Source: Myxococcaceae bacterium JPH2
Lineage (GTDB): Bacteria > Myxococcota > Myxococcia > Myxococcales > Myxococcaceae
Assembly (NCBI GenBank): GCA_016458225.1
Contig: JAEMGR010000001.1
Coordinates: 1 to 64,000 of the forward strand
DNA: 64,000 nucleotides
Direction: 5' to 3'
Part shown: piece by piece, positions 42,671-52,186 of the stretch
How the letters are laid out: every line of letters begins with the position of its first letter
Numbering within the stretch: the stretch's first letter is position 1
Translations under genes and position numbers: made by a program
Notes under the pieces: generated by a model
Told to the model about the DNA's origin: nothing
The model's input: only the letters and a program-made list of their open reading frames with translations
The model's database searches: none

Positions 42671-43006
42671 ATGAGCCTGACGGTGATTTGTGAGTTCAAA
42701 GCACGGACCAACAGCGAGGCAGAGTTCGTGCGGGTGGCGCGAGCCCTGGCCGCCGCCGTCAAGACCGAGCCGGGGACGCTGCGCTACGATTGGTTCGTCA
42801 CGCAGAAGCCGGGTCACTATTCGATCATCGAGGAGTACGTCGACGCGGACGCGGCCGAAACACATAACAATCATGTCGCCCCCCTGCTCGGCGAGCTGTT
42901 CGCGGCGGCCGACCTGGTGTCGATCACCTTCTTCGGGGCGCTCAACGCGTACATTCGCGATTGGGCAACCGGCCGCGAGGGCGTCGCGGTCAACATGCCG
43001 CTGTGA
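42671..43006 (+). CDS. Antibiotic biosynthesis monooxygenase (ABM) family protein
   Basis: 111 residues from ATG 42671 with AGGAG upstream. It is a single dimeric alpha-beta barrel domain: VICEFKARTNSEAEFVRVAR, EPGTLRYDWFVTQKPGHYSI and the family His pair in AAETHNNHVAP. Members oxidise quinone-type compounds or bind small molecules without a cofactor. The frame is open far upstream but those codons have no ABM similarity. No partner gene is adjacent on this strand. Confidence 0.85.
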   Translation: MSLTVICEFKARTNSEAEFVRVARALAAAVKTEPGTLRYDWFVTQKPGHYSIIEEYVDADAAETHNNHVAPLLGELFAAADLVSITFFGALNAYIRDWATGREGVAVNMPL

Positions 43007-43144
43007 CGCCGCGCGTGACGCACGCGCTCGCCGCAGCCTGCTCCCTCATGGGGGAGGCAAGCTGACCCGTTCGCTGCACCCTGGAGCCCCTTGGCTGCAC
43101 CGAAGCCAGGCGCGGCTCCAGTTCAGGGCTAGAATCCGCGGGTC

Positions 43145-44335
43145 GTGGAATCCATCTCTCCCACCGTGCGCTCCGTCCCGCTGACCTCCGCCGCGAACCT
43201 CCCGTCGGAGTCCGGCACATCGGCCGCGTCCGCGCTGCTCTCCCAGCTGCGCCGCCTGCCGCTGATGATGCTCATCTTCGCGGTGCCCGGACTCATCTCC
43301 ACGACGCACGCCTGGGCGTTCGCCCAAGCCAAGGACCCCAGCTATACGTTCGCGCGGGCCCTGCTGATGCAGGTGCCGCCCTGGCAGTTCTGGGCCCTCG
43401 CCACACCGCTGATCCTCGCGCTCGGGCGGCGCTTCCACGTGGAGCGCGGCGTCTGGCCTCGGAGCCTCGCGGTCCACCTGTGCACCCTCGGCGTCCTTCT
43501 GGTCCCCTACGTCTCGCTCGTCTACACCGCCTCTCGCGCCGCGGGCGAGAAGTGGTACCTCGAGAACTCCCTGAGCCAGCTGCTGCCGATGATGATGGCC
43601 AAGTACTGCATCATCAGCCTGCTCATCTACGGCGGCATCCTCTCCATCGGGCACGCGGTCGAGTACCACCGCCGCTACCGGGAGGGAGAGCTGGCCCAGG
43701 CCCAACTGGAGACGCGCCTGGTGCACGCGCAGCTCGACACCCTGCGCGCCCAGCTCCATCCGCACTTCCTCTTCAACACGCTCAACGCCATCTCCGTCCT
43801 CGTGCGCAAGCAGGACACCGCGGGCTCCATCCGCATGCTCACCGGCGTCAGCGAGTTGCTGCGCATGGCCCTCAATACGACGGGGCGACAGCACGTCCCC
43901 TTTCACGAGGACCTCGACTTCCTGGAGCGCTACCTCGACATCGAGCAGACCCGCTTCCAGGACCGGCTCCAGGTGGTCCGCGCCATCGACCCCGTGACGC
44001 TCGGCGCGCTCGTGCCCAGCCTCATCCTCCAGCCCCTGGTGGAGAACGCCATCAAGCACGGCCTTGCCCCGCGCTCCGGAGCAGGCCGGGTGGAGCTGCG
44101 CGCCTCGCGCGAAGGCGCCTGGCTGATCCTGGAGGTGCTCGATGACGGCCCCGGACTGGCTCCGAACTGGGAGCACAAGGAGGGCTGCATCGGAGTCGCC
44201 AACGTGCGGGCCCGTCTGCTCCAGCTCCACGGCGAGCGGCACACCTTCACGATGGAGAACCGCGTGGGGGGTGGTGTGCGGGCTCGCATGGAGCTGCCCT
44301 TCGTCACCGCGTCCCCCGAGGAGCGCGGCGCATGA
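43145..44335 (+). CDS. LytS/YehU-type sensor histidine kinase
   Basis: 396 residues, GTG start. Residues about 38-175 hold four membrane spans (LPLMMLIFAVPGLISTT, WQFWALATPLILALG, LGVLLVPYVSLVYTA, YCIISLLIYGGILSIG). A short coiled linker leads to the His_kinase domain with LHPHFLFNTLNA (phosphoacceptor near His207) and an HATPase region with LILQPLVENAIKHG and LEVLDDGPGLA. There is no periplasmic sensor domain, so the signal is probably sensed within the membrane. Its 3' end overlaps the LytTR regulator (ATGA), forming a two-component pair. Confidence 0.93.
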   Translation: MESISPTVRSVPLTSAANLPSESGTSAASALLSQLRRLPLMMLIFAVPGLISTTHAWAFAQAKDPSYTFARALLMQVPPWQFWALATPLILALGRRFHVERGVWPRSLAVHLCTLGVLLVPYVSLVYTASRAAGEKWYLENSLSQLLPMMMAKYCIISLLIYGGILSIGHAVEYHRRYREGELAQAQLETRLVHAQLDTLRAQLHPHFLFNTLNAISVLVRKQDTAGSIRMLTGVSELLRMALNTTGRQHVPFHEDLDFLERYLDIEQTRFQDRLQVVRAIDPVTLGALVPSLILQPLVENAIKHGLAPRSGAGRVELRASREGAWLILEVLDDGPGLAPNWEHKEGCIGVANVRARLLQLHGERHTFTMENRVGGGVRARMELPFVTASPEERGA

Positions 44336-45138
44336 ACGTGGCCGCCGCCATTCGGACGCTCGTGGTGGATGACGAGCCGCTGGCTCGCGAGGGCCTGCGG
44401 CTCTTGCTGGCCGTGGATCCCGACGTCACGGTGGTGGGCGAAGCGGGGAATGGACAGGAGGCCGTGCGCCTCATCCGCGAGCAGCGGCCGGACCTCGTCC
44501 TGCTGGACGTGCAGATGCCGGAGTTCAACGGCTTCGAGGTACTGGCCCGGCTCGACCCGGGTGAGGTGCCGGCCGTCATCTTCGTCACCGCATACGACCG
44601 CTATGCCCTGCGCGCCTTCGACATCCACGCGCTCGACTATCTCCTCAAGCCGTTTCGCGACGATCGCTTCCACGACGCCATCGGCCGCGCCAAGGCTCAG
44701 ATTCGCCTCGCGCGGATGTCCGACCTCGGCCACCGCCTGATGTCCGTGCTCTCCACCTATGGCGAGCGCGAGAACACTCCCGCGCCAGTCGCTCCTCCCG
44801 CCCCCGTCGATGCCTATGTGCGTCGGCTCGCCATTCGAGACACAGGGCGCGTGGTGTTCCTCGACGTGGACGAAATCGAATACATCGAGGCCGCCGACTA
44901 CTACGTGCAGATTCACGCGGGCGGGAAGGCGTACCTCCACCGCGAGACCATGCAGAGCCTGGAGTCGCGCCTGGATCCGGAGCGCTTCATGCGCATCCAC
45001 CGCTCGGCCATCGTCAACTCGCGGCGCATCCGCGAGCTGCGCAACGAGGGACGCAGAGACCTCGTGGTGGTGCTCACCGGTGGAATGGAGCTGCGCGTGG
45101 CGCGCAGTCACCGAGAGAAGTTCCAGAACCTGCGCTGA
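44332..45138 (+). CDS. LytTR-type response regulator
   Basis: 268 residues. The receiver has phospho-acceptor Asp59 in VLLDVQMPEF, the acidic pair VVDDEP and Lys in LLKPFRDD. The C-terminal LytTR DNA-binding domain (about 165-268) includes VVFLDVDEIEYIEAADYYVQ and FMRIHRSAIVNSRRIRELRN. It overlaps the kinase gene by 4 nt. The RND efflux operon begins 312 bp downstream and is a plausible target, by position only. Confidence 0.93.
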   Translation: MNVAAAIRTLVVDDEPLAREGLRLLLAVDPDVTVVGEAGNGQEAVRLIREQRPDLVLLDVQMPEFNGFEVLARLDPGEVPAVIFVTAYDRYALRAFDIHALDYLLKPFRDDRFHDAIGRAKAQIRLARMSDLGHRLMSVLSTYGERENTPAPVAPPAPVDAYVRRLAIRDTGRVVFLDVDEIEYIEAADYYVQIHAGGKAYLHRETMQSLESRLDPERFMRIHRSAIVNSRRIRELRNEGRRDLVVVLTGGMELRVARSHREKFQNLR

Positions 45139-45450
45139 GTCGCGCGGTGCGCGGCACGTCACCCGACCTCAGCTGATGCTCTCGGTGGGGACTCAGGGTC
45201 CATCCACCACGAGACGGGATGCGCCGTTCAGCCCACGCGTCGCGGACGCCGTGGCGGGTGCGCCCCCCTGGCCCGTTCGCCGCACGCTGGGGCCGGTTCA
45301 CCGCGCGCCCCGCCCCACTGGCTGAACACTCCGCTCACGCGACGCGCGCGCGGGCACTGTGCCTCCTGTCTCAGCCGCACTCGGAGGTCGCCATGTCGCG
45401 CAAGCCACTCGGCCCTTCCGTGGCGCCTGCCCTCTCTCCACTTCTGGCGC
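45139..45450. other. Intergenic stretch, 312 bp
   Basis: Between the two-component pair and the efflux operon; it should contain the efflux promoter. I could not find a clear LytTR direct-repeat pair or hairpin by eye. Confidence 0.3.
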
Positions 45451-46833
45451 ATGGCCACTCCTACCGTCCTTCTCCTCGCGCTCGTCGCCACGTCGATGCC
45501 CTCCGAGCCCGCCTCCTCCGCGAATGCTTCAGCCGAGCATCCACCGGACCTCGCCCAGCGCACAGTGGAGGACGCGATGCTCACGCCCGTGCCCCCCGCG
45601 TCCCATTCGGTGACGACGTGGGATGAGGCAGTGACGCTCTTGCGTCAGCGCTCCACGGACCTCCGGAGGGTGGAGGCCGAGGTGGAGCGCGCCAGAGGCC
45701 GGTGGCGACAAGCCCTGTCGGTTCTGCTGCCCAACGCGCGCGTCCAAGCCAGCGTGGCCATGGACGTGCTCAACCCTGACACACCCGTCAGTGCGAACAC
45801 GGGCGCGAGCACGCGCACGCCCACGTCGCCGCTGGGCACCGTCACCGCGACGTTGACGCAGACCGTGGTGGACGTGGGGGCGTGGCGAGGGCTGTCGTCG
45901 GCACGGGCCACGGAAGTGGGCGCGACCGCAAGTCTCCGCGACATCCAACGTCGCCTCACGTTGGGGCTGGCTCAAGCCCTGGTCGCCACCGTGGCCGCCG
46001 AGCGCGCCGCGGAGATCAACCGCGTGGGTCTTCAGCAGGCCCTGGAGCGAGAGGTCCTCACGCGCCGCATCTTCGAGCTTGGCACCGGCAACGCGTTGGA
46101 CGTGGTGCGTGTGAGTCAAGACGTCGCGGTCGCGCGCGGCACGCTCATCGCCGGTGACGAGCAACTGCGTCGGGCCCGCGAAGCGCTGGGCCTCACGCTG
46201 GGCCTCGACCACGCCGTGGGCGTCGCCCCGACGTTCAACCTCCAGGGCTTGGTGGAGCAGACCCGGCAAGACTGTGCGCCACTGGAGCAACTGGACGCGC
46301 GGGCCGACCTGGTGGCAGCGCGCGCGCAGGTGGAGTCCGCGAGCGACAGCCGGCGTCAGGCGTCCGCGGGGTATCTGCCCACGCTGGGCATCTCCAGCAC
46401 CCTCTTCGGGCTCACCACCGACCCAGGCTTCGGCCGGTTCTCCACCTGGAACGTCGCGGCCGTGCTGTCGGTGCCCCTCTGGGAGGGCGGAGGACGCGAC
46501 GGGCTGGTGCGCGAGCGGGCGGGCGTGGAGACCCAGGCGGCGGCGGTGCTGGAGCGTGCGCGTCGCGACGCGGCGGTGGAGGTGGCCCAGGCCCGGCGCG
46601 CGGTGGAGGTCGCCGAGGCACTCACCCAGACGGCAGTGGAGTCGCGTGACCTCGCGAGCCGGACCGACGCGCTGACTCGCCGTGCCTTTGAGATGGGCCG
46701 GGGCGGGAGCCTCGAGCTGGTGCAGAGCGGAGCGGCCCTTCGCCAGGCGGAGCTGAGCCTGGTGCTGCGTGATTTCGAGCGCGTCCAGGCACGCCTGGCC
46801 GCATTCCTGACGGAGGCCCGGTGCGATTGGTGA
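45451..46833 (+). CDS. TolC-family outer-membrane efflux protein
   Basis: 460 residues, signal peptide about 1-26 (TVLLLALVATSMPSEPASSA). Two TolC-like halves are visible: TTWDEAVTLLRQRSTDLRRV starting the first and SDSRRQASAGYLPTLGISST starting the second helical barrel repeat. Long coiled-coil segments (ARRAVEVAEALTQTAVESRD) form the periplasmic tunnel. It is the outer-membrane duct for the adaptor and RND pump that follow. Its stop overlaps a possible ATG of the adaptor (TGATG). Confidence 0.9.
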   Translation: MATPTVLLLALVATSMPSEPASSANASAEHPPDLAQRTVEDAMLTPVPPASHSVTTWDEAVTLLRQRSTDLRRVEAEVERARGRWRQALSVLLPNARVQASVAMDVLNPDTPVSANTGASTRTPTSPLGTVTATLTQTVVDVGAWRGLSSARATEVGATASLRDIQRRLTLGLAQALVATVAAERAAEINRVGLQQALEREVLTRRIFELGTGNALDVVRVSQDVAVARGTLIAGDEQLRRAREALGLTLGLDHAVGVAPTFNLQGLVEQTRQDCAPLEQLDARADLVAARAQVESASDSRRQASAGYLPTLGISSTLFGLTTDPGFGRFSTWNVAAVLSVPLWEGGGRDGLVRERAGVETQAAAVLERARRDAAVEVAQARRAVEVAEALTQTAVESRDLASRTDALTRRAFEMGRGGSLELVQSGAALRQAELSLVLRDFERVQARLAAFLTEARCDW

Positions 46834-46859
46834 TGTGGATGCGTTCCCGTGAGGCGCGG

Positions 46860-47996
46860 ATGAAGTCGATATGGATTGGGGTGGTGTGTGTCGCGCTGGC
46901 CGGTTGCTCGGGGACACCCGCGCCCCCGGCGAAGGGGCCGCCACGTGAGGTCGAGGTGGTCTCCATCGTCCCGCAGCCGGTGCGGGACACCGGAGAGTAC
47001 CTGGGCGCATTGATATCGCGGCAGAGCGTCACGGTGCTGCCCCAGGTGGCGGGGTACGTGCGCCGCATCCACGTGCGCCCCGGCGAACGGGTGACCGAAG
47101 GCGCGCTGCTGGTAGAGGTCGACGCACGAGAAGAGGTCGCCACACTCGAGAGCGCGCAAGCGCAGCACAGCGCCTCGCAGGTGAACCTGGAGCTGACCCG
47201 TCGCACGCTGACTCGGACCGAGGCGCTCCACGCGGAGGGACTCGCGAGCAAGCAGGAGTTGGAGAGCGCCAAGGCCCAGGTGGAGGCCGCCGAGGCCGCC
47301 TCACGCGCCTCCGCCGCACAGGTGGCGCAGCGACAGGTTCAGCTCCAACTCCGTGGGGTGCGCGCGCCTTTTGCCGGCACCGTGGGAGACGTGCTGGTGC
47401 GCGTGGGTGACTTCGTCAGCGCCTCGACACCGCTGACCAGCGTGGCCCAGGCGGACCTGCTGGAGGTGAGCGTCGCCGTGCCATCGCACCGCGCGCGTGC
47501 GATGAAACCAGACACGACACTGGAAGTGCTCGATGCGCGGGGCAAGGTGCTGCTCACCAGCACGGTGTTCTTCATCGCGCCCCAGGCCGACCCTCGCACG
47601 CAACTGGTGGAGGTGAAGGCGGCCTTCAGCAACACCCTGGGGCTGCGCCCCGGTGAGCTGGTGCGTGCTCGCATGGTCTATTCCGTCCGCAATGCCTTGC
47701 AGGTCCCGGCCCTCGCGGTGGTGCGCCAGAGCGGCCAGCCCTTCGTGCTGGTGGTCCGGGAGACCGGGGACAAGACCGTGGTGGCGCGCCGCCCCATCAC
47801 CCTCGGACCACTGGGAGACCAGACGTACGTCGTAGAGGGGGGACTCGACGCGGGAGACCTCGTGGCCGTCTCGTCCCTGTATGCCCTGCGCGATGGCATG
47901 GACGTGACGCTGAAGACCCCACCATCCGCGCCTCGCGCCGAGGCGCGGAGGCCGGCCCCCACGCAAGACAGCGCCTTGGCCGGAAGCCGGCACTGA
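46860..47996 (+). CDS. RND efflux periplasmic adaptor (membrane fusion protein)
   Basis: 378 residues from ATG 46860, with GAGG upstream; ATG 46833, overlapping the TolC stop, is an alternative. Lipobox VALAGC gives a lipid-anchored adaptor. Order: beta-barrel strand SRQSVTVLPQVAGYVRRIHV, lipoyl half-motif PGERVTEGALLVEVD, a helical hairpin (about 80-140), second lipoyl half RAPFAGTVGDVLVRVGDFVS and C-terminal barrel (RPITLGPLGDQTYVVEGGLD). It bridges the RND pump and the TolC-like duct. Confidence 0.92.
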   Translation: MKSIWIGVVCVALAGCSGTPAPPAKGPPREVEVVSIVPQPVRDTGEYLGALISRQSVTVLPQVAGYVRRIHVRPGERVTEGALLVEVDAREEVATLESAQAQHSASQVNLELTRRTLTRTEALHAEGLASKQELESAKAQVEAAEAASRASAAQVAQRQVQLQLRGVRAPFAGTVGDVLVRVGDFVSASTPLTSVAQADLLEVSVAVPSHRARAMKPDTTLEVLDARGKVLLTSTVFFIAPQADPRTQLVEVKAAFSNTLGLRPGELVRARMVYSVRNALQVPALAVVRQSGQPFVLVVRETGDKTVVARRPITLGPLGDQTYVVEGGLDAGDLVAVSSLYALRDGMDVTLKTPPSAPRAEARRPAPTQDSALAGSRH

Positions 47997-48017
47997 GCCC
48001 AGGAGAGCAAGCGCGCC

Positions 48018-51000
48018 ATGTTCATCGACTTCTTCATCCGCCGGCCCGTCTTCGCCAGCGTCTGCTCCATCTTGCTGACGCTGGGAGGCGCCATCGCCCT
48101 CACCACCCTCCCCATCGCCCAATACCCAGACCTGGCCCCACCTCAGGTGACGGTCATCGCCAACTATGTGGGCGCCAGCGCGGAGGTGGTGGAGAGCGCC
48201 GTCACGATTCCCCTGGAGCAGGAACTCAATGGCGTGGAGGGCATGCGCACCATCTCCTCCACCAGCGGCAATGACGGGAGCAGCCAGATCACCCTCACCT
48301 TCGAGCCCACGCGCGACATCGAAGTGGCCACCATCGACGTGCAGAACCGCGTCAGCCGAGCATCCTCGCGCCTGCCCTCTCAGGTGAACCAGACCGGAGT
48401 CGTCGTCAGCAAGGCGTCCAACCAGATTCTCTTGTCCGTGGCGATCTTCAGCGCGGACGACCGCTATGACACAAAGTTTCTCAGCAACTACGCGGACGTG
48501 AACCTGAAGGACGCCATCAAGCGCGTGCGCGGCGTGGGAGACGTGCGCATCTTCGGTGAGCGCAAGTTCTCCATGCGACTGTGGTTGGACCCCACGGAGC
48601 TGGCTCGGCGCAAGCTCACCCCACAAGACGTCACGCGCGCCCTCCAGGAGCAGAACCTCCAGGTCGCGGCGGGACAGGTGGGGCAACCGCCCTCCGCGGA
48701 GGCGCAGCCCTATCAGCTCGCGGTGCGTGCCCGGGGCCGCTTGGTGGAGCCCGACGAGTTCGGGGACATCGTCGTCATGCGCCAGTCGGATGGGCAGAGC
48801 GTGCGCGTGAAGGACATCGCGCGCGTGGAGATGGGCGCGGAGAACTACAGCACGCTGCTGCGCTTCAGCGGAAAGCAGGCGGTGGGCATGGCCGTCTTCC
48901 AGTTGCCCACGGCCAATGCCCTGGACGTGCGTGACGCCGTCTTCGCGGAGCTGGAGCGGCTGTCCAAGCAGTTCCCACCCGGCCTGCAGTTCCAGACGGG
49001 AACGGACACCACCCTGGCCGTCCGCGCGACCGTCCACGAGGTGCTGCAGACGCTGGTCGAGGCCATCCTCCTCGTCATCCTCGTCATCTTCCTGTTCCTG
49101 CACGGCTGGCGCAGCGTGCTCATCACGGCGCTCACCCTCCCCGTCTCCTTGGTGGGCACCTTCGCCTTCGTGCGGTGGATGGGATTCTCCATCAACACGC
49201 TCACGCTCTTCGGACTGACGCTGGCCACGGGGCTCGTGGTGGACGATGCCATCGTGGTCATCGAGAACATCGAGCGCATCATGGTGGAGCGGAAGCTGCC
49301 CGCCGACCGGGCCGCTCGCGAGGGCATTCACGAAGTGGCCGGCGCAATCCTTGCCATCTCCATCGTGCTGGTCGCGGTGTTCGTTCCGGTGGCGCTCTTT
49401 CCGGGCACCACGGGCGCCATCTATCGCCAGTTCGCGCTGACCATCGCCGCGTCCGTGGCCATCTCCACCTTCTGTGCCTTCACCCTGACGCCCGCCCTGA
49501 GCGCGCGGATGCTCGCGCATGCGCCCGGCGAGAAGTGGGGGTTCTTCCGCCAGGTGGACCGCGTGCTCGATGGGATACGGGCCACGTACGGTCGGAGCCT
49601 GCGCTGGCTGCTGAAGCGCCCCGCCATCATCCTGGTGGCGTTCCTCCTGTGCATCGGCGCCATGGTCGCGCTCATCCGCGCGACGCCCCAGGGCTTCATC
49701 CCCGATGAGGACCAGGGCTACCTGCTCGTGTCGGTGTTGGGGCCGGAGGGGACGGCACTGTCCCAGACAGAGAAGGTGATGGAGCAGGTGGAGGCAGTGC
49801 TGAGAGCACAGCCGGAGGTGCGCGCCACCTTCGCCAACGGCGGCTTCTCCGCCTTTGGTACGGGCGCCAACATGGCCAACATCTTCGTTCCCCTGAAGCC
49901 GTGGGCGGAGCGCCCGAGAGCGGACCAGTCGGTGGCCGCGCTGGTCGAGCGACTGCGGGCGCCGCTCGGCCGCATCGGTGGCGCGCGCGTCATCCCCTTG
50001 CAGCCTCCGGCCATCCGGGGCGTCGGCGGTGTTGGCGGCTTCCAGTTCATCGTCACGGACACCACGGGCACCTACTCGCTGGACGCGCTGGCCTCGTCGG
50101 TCCAGGAGCTGATGGCGAAGGGCAATGAGGACCCGCGACTTCGCGGCGTCTTCACGGGCTTCAACGCGGACACGCCACTGCTGGATGTGGAGGTGGACCG
50201 GCAGAAGGCCAAGGCGCTGGGTGTCCCCATCGAGCAGATCTACAGCACGATGCAGGTCTACCTCGGCAGCCAGTACGTCAATGACTTCAACTACGCGAGC
50301 CGCGCCTACCGCGTCTATGTCCAGGCCGAGCAGCAGTTCCGCGACAGCGCGACGGACATCAGCGCCTTCTATGTGCGCAGCGACAGCGGGGACATGATTC
50401 CGCTCGAGTCGCTGGTGAAGGTGGTGCCCACGGTCTCCGCACAGGTCATTCGCCACCACAACCTCTTCCGCGCGGTGGACCTGAGCGGCCAGCCCGCGCC
50501 GGGCCTGTCCTCGGGACAAGCCATGGAGGCGATGGAGGAGCTCGCGGCGCGCGGCCTTCCGCAGGGAATGGTCGGCGAGTGGGCGGGCATCAGCCAGGAG
50601 CAGCGGCAGAGCGGCGCGGAGACGCGCGTCATGTTCGGACTGGGCCTGCTCTTCGTGTTCCTGGTGCTCGCGGCACAGTACGAGAGCTTCAGCCTGCCCT
50701 TGGTCATCATCCTCTCCGTGCCCCTGGCCATCCTGGGTGCGCTGGGGCTCCAGTTGCTGCGCGGGTTCGCCAATGACGTGTTCTGCCAACTGGGACTCGT
50801 CATGTTGGTGGGATTGGCGAGCAAGAACGCCATCCTCATCGTGGAGTTCGCGGAGCAACTGCGTGCGCGCGGCAAGAATGCCGTGGACGCGGTGGTGGAG
50901 GCCGCGGAGGTTCGGCTGCGCCCCATCCTCATGACGTCGATTGCCTTCCTCCTGGGCGTGGTGCCACTGATGACCGCGCAGGGGGCCGGCGCCGCGTCGC

Positions 51001-51167
51001 GCAACTCGCTGGGCACCGCGGTGTTCGGCGGGATGCTCGTGTCCACCGCGGTGAACTTCATCTTCATCCCGGGTCTGTACGTGCTCCTGCAGACGCTGCG
51101 CGACCTGACGAAGCGCCTCGCTCGCGGACACCAGGCCTTGAGCCAACCCGTGGAGGGCGAAGCCTGA
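48018..51167 (+). CDS. RND multidrug efflux pump (HAE1 family)
   Basis: 1,049 residues, full length for AcrB/MexB-type pumps. The N-terminus FIDFFIRRPVFASVCSILLT is the classical first helix. The proton-relay aspartates are in TM4, GLVVDDAIVVIENIER, and the matching Lys in TM10, GLASKNAILIVEFAEQL. Two large periplasmic loops (about 30-335 and 555-860) carry the substrate pockets. It starts 21 nt after the adaptor stop, making the third gene of the operon. Substrate range is not predictable. Confidence 0.95.
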   Translation: MFIDFFIRRPVFASVCSILLTLGGAIALTTLPIAQYPDLAPPQVTVIANYVGASAEVVESAVTIPLEQELNGVEGMRTISSTSGNDGSSQITLTFEPTRDIEVATIDVQNRVSRASSRLPSQVNQTGVVVSKASNQILLSVAIFSADDRYDTKFLSNYADVNLKDAIKRVRGVGDVRIFGERKFSMRLWLDPTELARRKLTPQDVTRALQEQNLQVAAGQVGQPPSAEAQPYQLAVRARGRLVEPDEFGDIVVMRQSDGQSVRVKDIARVEMGAENYSTLLRFSGKQAVGMAVFQLPTANALDVRDAVFAELERLSKQFPPGLQFQTGTDTTLAVRATVHEVLQTLVEAILLVILVIFLFLHGWRSVLITALTLPVSLVGTFAFVRWMGFSINTLTLFGLTLATGLVVDDAIVVIENIERIMVERKLPADRAAREGIHEVAGAILAISIVLVAVFVPVALFPGTTGAIYRQFALTIAASVAISTFCAFTLTPALSARMLAHAPGEKWGFFRQVDRVLDGIRATYGRSLRWLLKRPAIILVAFLLCIGAMVALIRATPQGFIPDEDQGYLLVSVLGPEGTALSQTEKVMEQVEAVLRAQPEVRATFANGGFSAFGTGANMANIFVPLKPWAERPRADQSVAALVERLRAPLGRIGGARVIPLQPPAIRGVGGVGGFQFIVTDTTGTYSLDALASSVQELMAKGNEDPRLRGVFTGFNADTPLLDVEVDRQKAKALGVPIEQIYSTMQVYLGSQYVNDFNYASRAYRVYVQAEQQFRDSATDISAFYVRSDSGDMIPLESLVKVVPTVSAQVIRHHNLFRAVDLSGQPAPGLSSGQAMEAMEELAARGLPQGMVGEWAGISQEQRQSGAETRVMFGLGLLFVFLVLAAQYESFSLPLVIILSVPLAILGALGLQLLRGFANDVFCQLGLVMLVGLASKNAILIVEFAEQLRARGKNAVDAVVEAAEVRLRPILMTSIAFLLGVVPLMTAQGAGAASRNSLGTAVFGGMLVSTAVNFIFIPGLYVLLQTLRDLTKRLARGHQALSQPVEGEA

Positions 51168-51171
51168 ACGA

Positions 51172-51201
51172 CGCCCGAGCCCCTCCGAGGCTCGGGCGTT
51201 T
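51172..51201 (+). terminator. Terminator of the RND operon
   Basis: CGCCCGAGCC (51172-51181) and GGCTCGGGCG (51189-51198) form a perfect 10-bp stem, followed by TTT. It stands 4 bp after the pump stop, before the converging ECF41 gene. Confidence 0.85.
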
Positions 51202-51211
51202 CCGCGCGCTG

Positions 51212-52186
51212 CTACCGACTCAGTGCCACCTGCTGCGTGAGTCGGCCCATCTTGTGCGGATTGCGCATGGCATAGATGCGGGAGATCCGACCGCCTTCGA
51301 CCACGACGCTGATGGCGGTGTCGAACGCACCCGCGATGTCGACCCGAAGCGCGGGCGCACCGTTGATCCATACGGTCGACACCTGAGCGTCAGGAACAAT
51401 CTTGGAGAAGCGAGTCAGCGCTCCGGCCACGCGAGCCCCACCGACCACGGGGAGCAGGGCCGCCGCCACCACGCCACCGCCATCCGCGACCAGGACCACG
51501 TCAGGGGCGAGCACGTCGAGCAGGCTCTGCAGGTCACCCGAATGGACGGCGGTCTGGAACCGCTCCAGGACGGCCTGTTGCTCCGCTCGGTCCACCTGCA
51601 TTCGCGGCCGCCGCGCGGCCACATGCTCGCGCGCGCGGTGGGCGATCTGCCGGACGGCGGCGGCGGTCTTGTCGAGCATCGGGGCGATCTCTTCGTATGG
51701 CATGTCGAAGACCTCCCTGAGCACGAACACCACCCGCTCGGCCGGAGTGAGCGTCTCCAGCACGGTGAGCATCGCGATCGAGACGCTCTCCGCGAGCTCG
51801 ATGTCCTCGGAGACATCGGGGCTGGTCAAGAGCGGCTCGGGGAGCCATTCACCGACGTAGTCCTCCTTGCGGCGGGCCAACGTGCGCAGTCGGTTGAGGG
51901 CCTGCCGGGTGACGATTCGGACCAGGTAGATGCGCGGCTCGCGCACCTCCGCTCGGCCTGCCTCGCCGATGTCGGCCCATCGCAGCCAGGCCTCCTGCAC
52001 GACGTCCTCGGCATCCGCCGCGGAGCCGAGCATCTCGTACGCGACCGTGAAGAGCAGGCTGCGATGGGTGGCGAAGAGGCCCTCCGCGCTCGACGGTGCA
52101 GGGGTGCCATCGGGCGCGGAGGTTGAAATCGGCGCATCGTCAGGAGCCGCGACTCCGGATGACGGTGGGTGGATCGAAGCCGTCAT
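51212..52186 (-). CDS. ECF41-type RNA polymerase sigma factor with SnoaL-like C-terminus
   Basis: 324 residues. Region 2 (FATHRSLLFTVAYEMLGSAA, then AEDVVQEAWLRWADI) and region 4 (LTPAERVVFVLREVFDMPYE, then AVRQIAHRAREHVAARRPRM) are followed by a SnoaL/NTF2-like extension, about 200-324 (LERFQTAVHSGDLQSLLDVL, RVDIAGAFDTAISVVVEGGR). This is the layout of the ECF41/SigJ group, where the extension replaces an anti-sigma factor. The start codon overlaps the stop of the carboxymuconolactone decarboxylase gene by 4 nt, the classic ECF41 partner. Confidence 0.92.
   Translation of the reverse strand: MTASIHPPSSGVAAPDDAPISTSAPDGTPAPSSAEGLFATHRSLLFTVAYEMLGSAADAEDVVQEAWLRWADIGEAGRAEVREPRIYLVRIVTRQALNRLRTLARRKEDYVGEWLPEPLLTSPDVSEDIELAESVSIAMLTVLETLTPAERVVFVLREVFDMPYEEIAPMLDKTAAAVRQIAHRAREHVAARRPRMQVDRAEQQAVLERFQTAVHSGDLQSLLDVLAPDVVLVADGGGVVAAALLPVVGGARVAGALTRFSKIVPDAQVSTVWINGAPALRVDIAGAFDTAISVVVEGGRISRIYAMRNPHKMGRLTQQVALSR

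Noticed and set aside
47301-51371. Minus-strand open frame of more than 1,300 codons opposite the efflux operon
   Set aside because: It is antisense to three well-supported RND genes, is full of His/Arg/Gly/Gln runs typical of reverse-frame reading of GC-rich genes, and has no domain.
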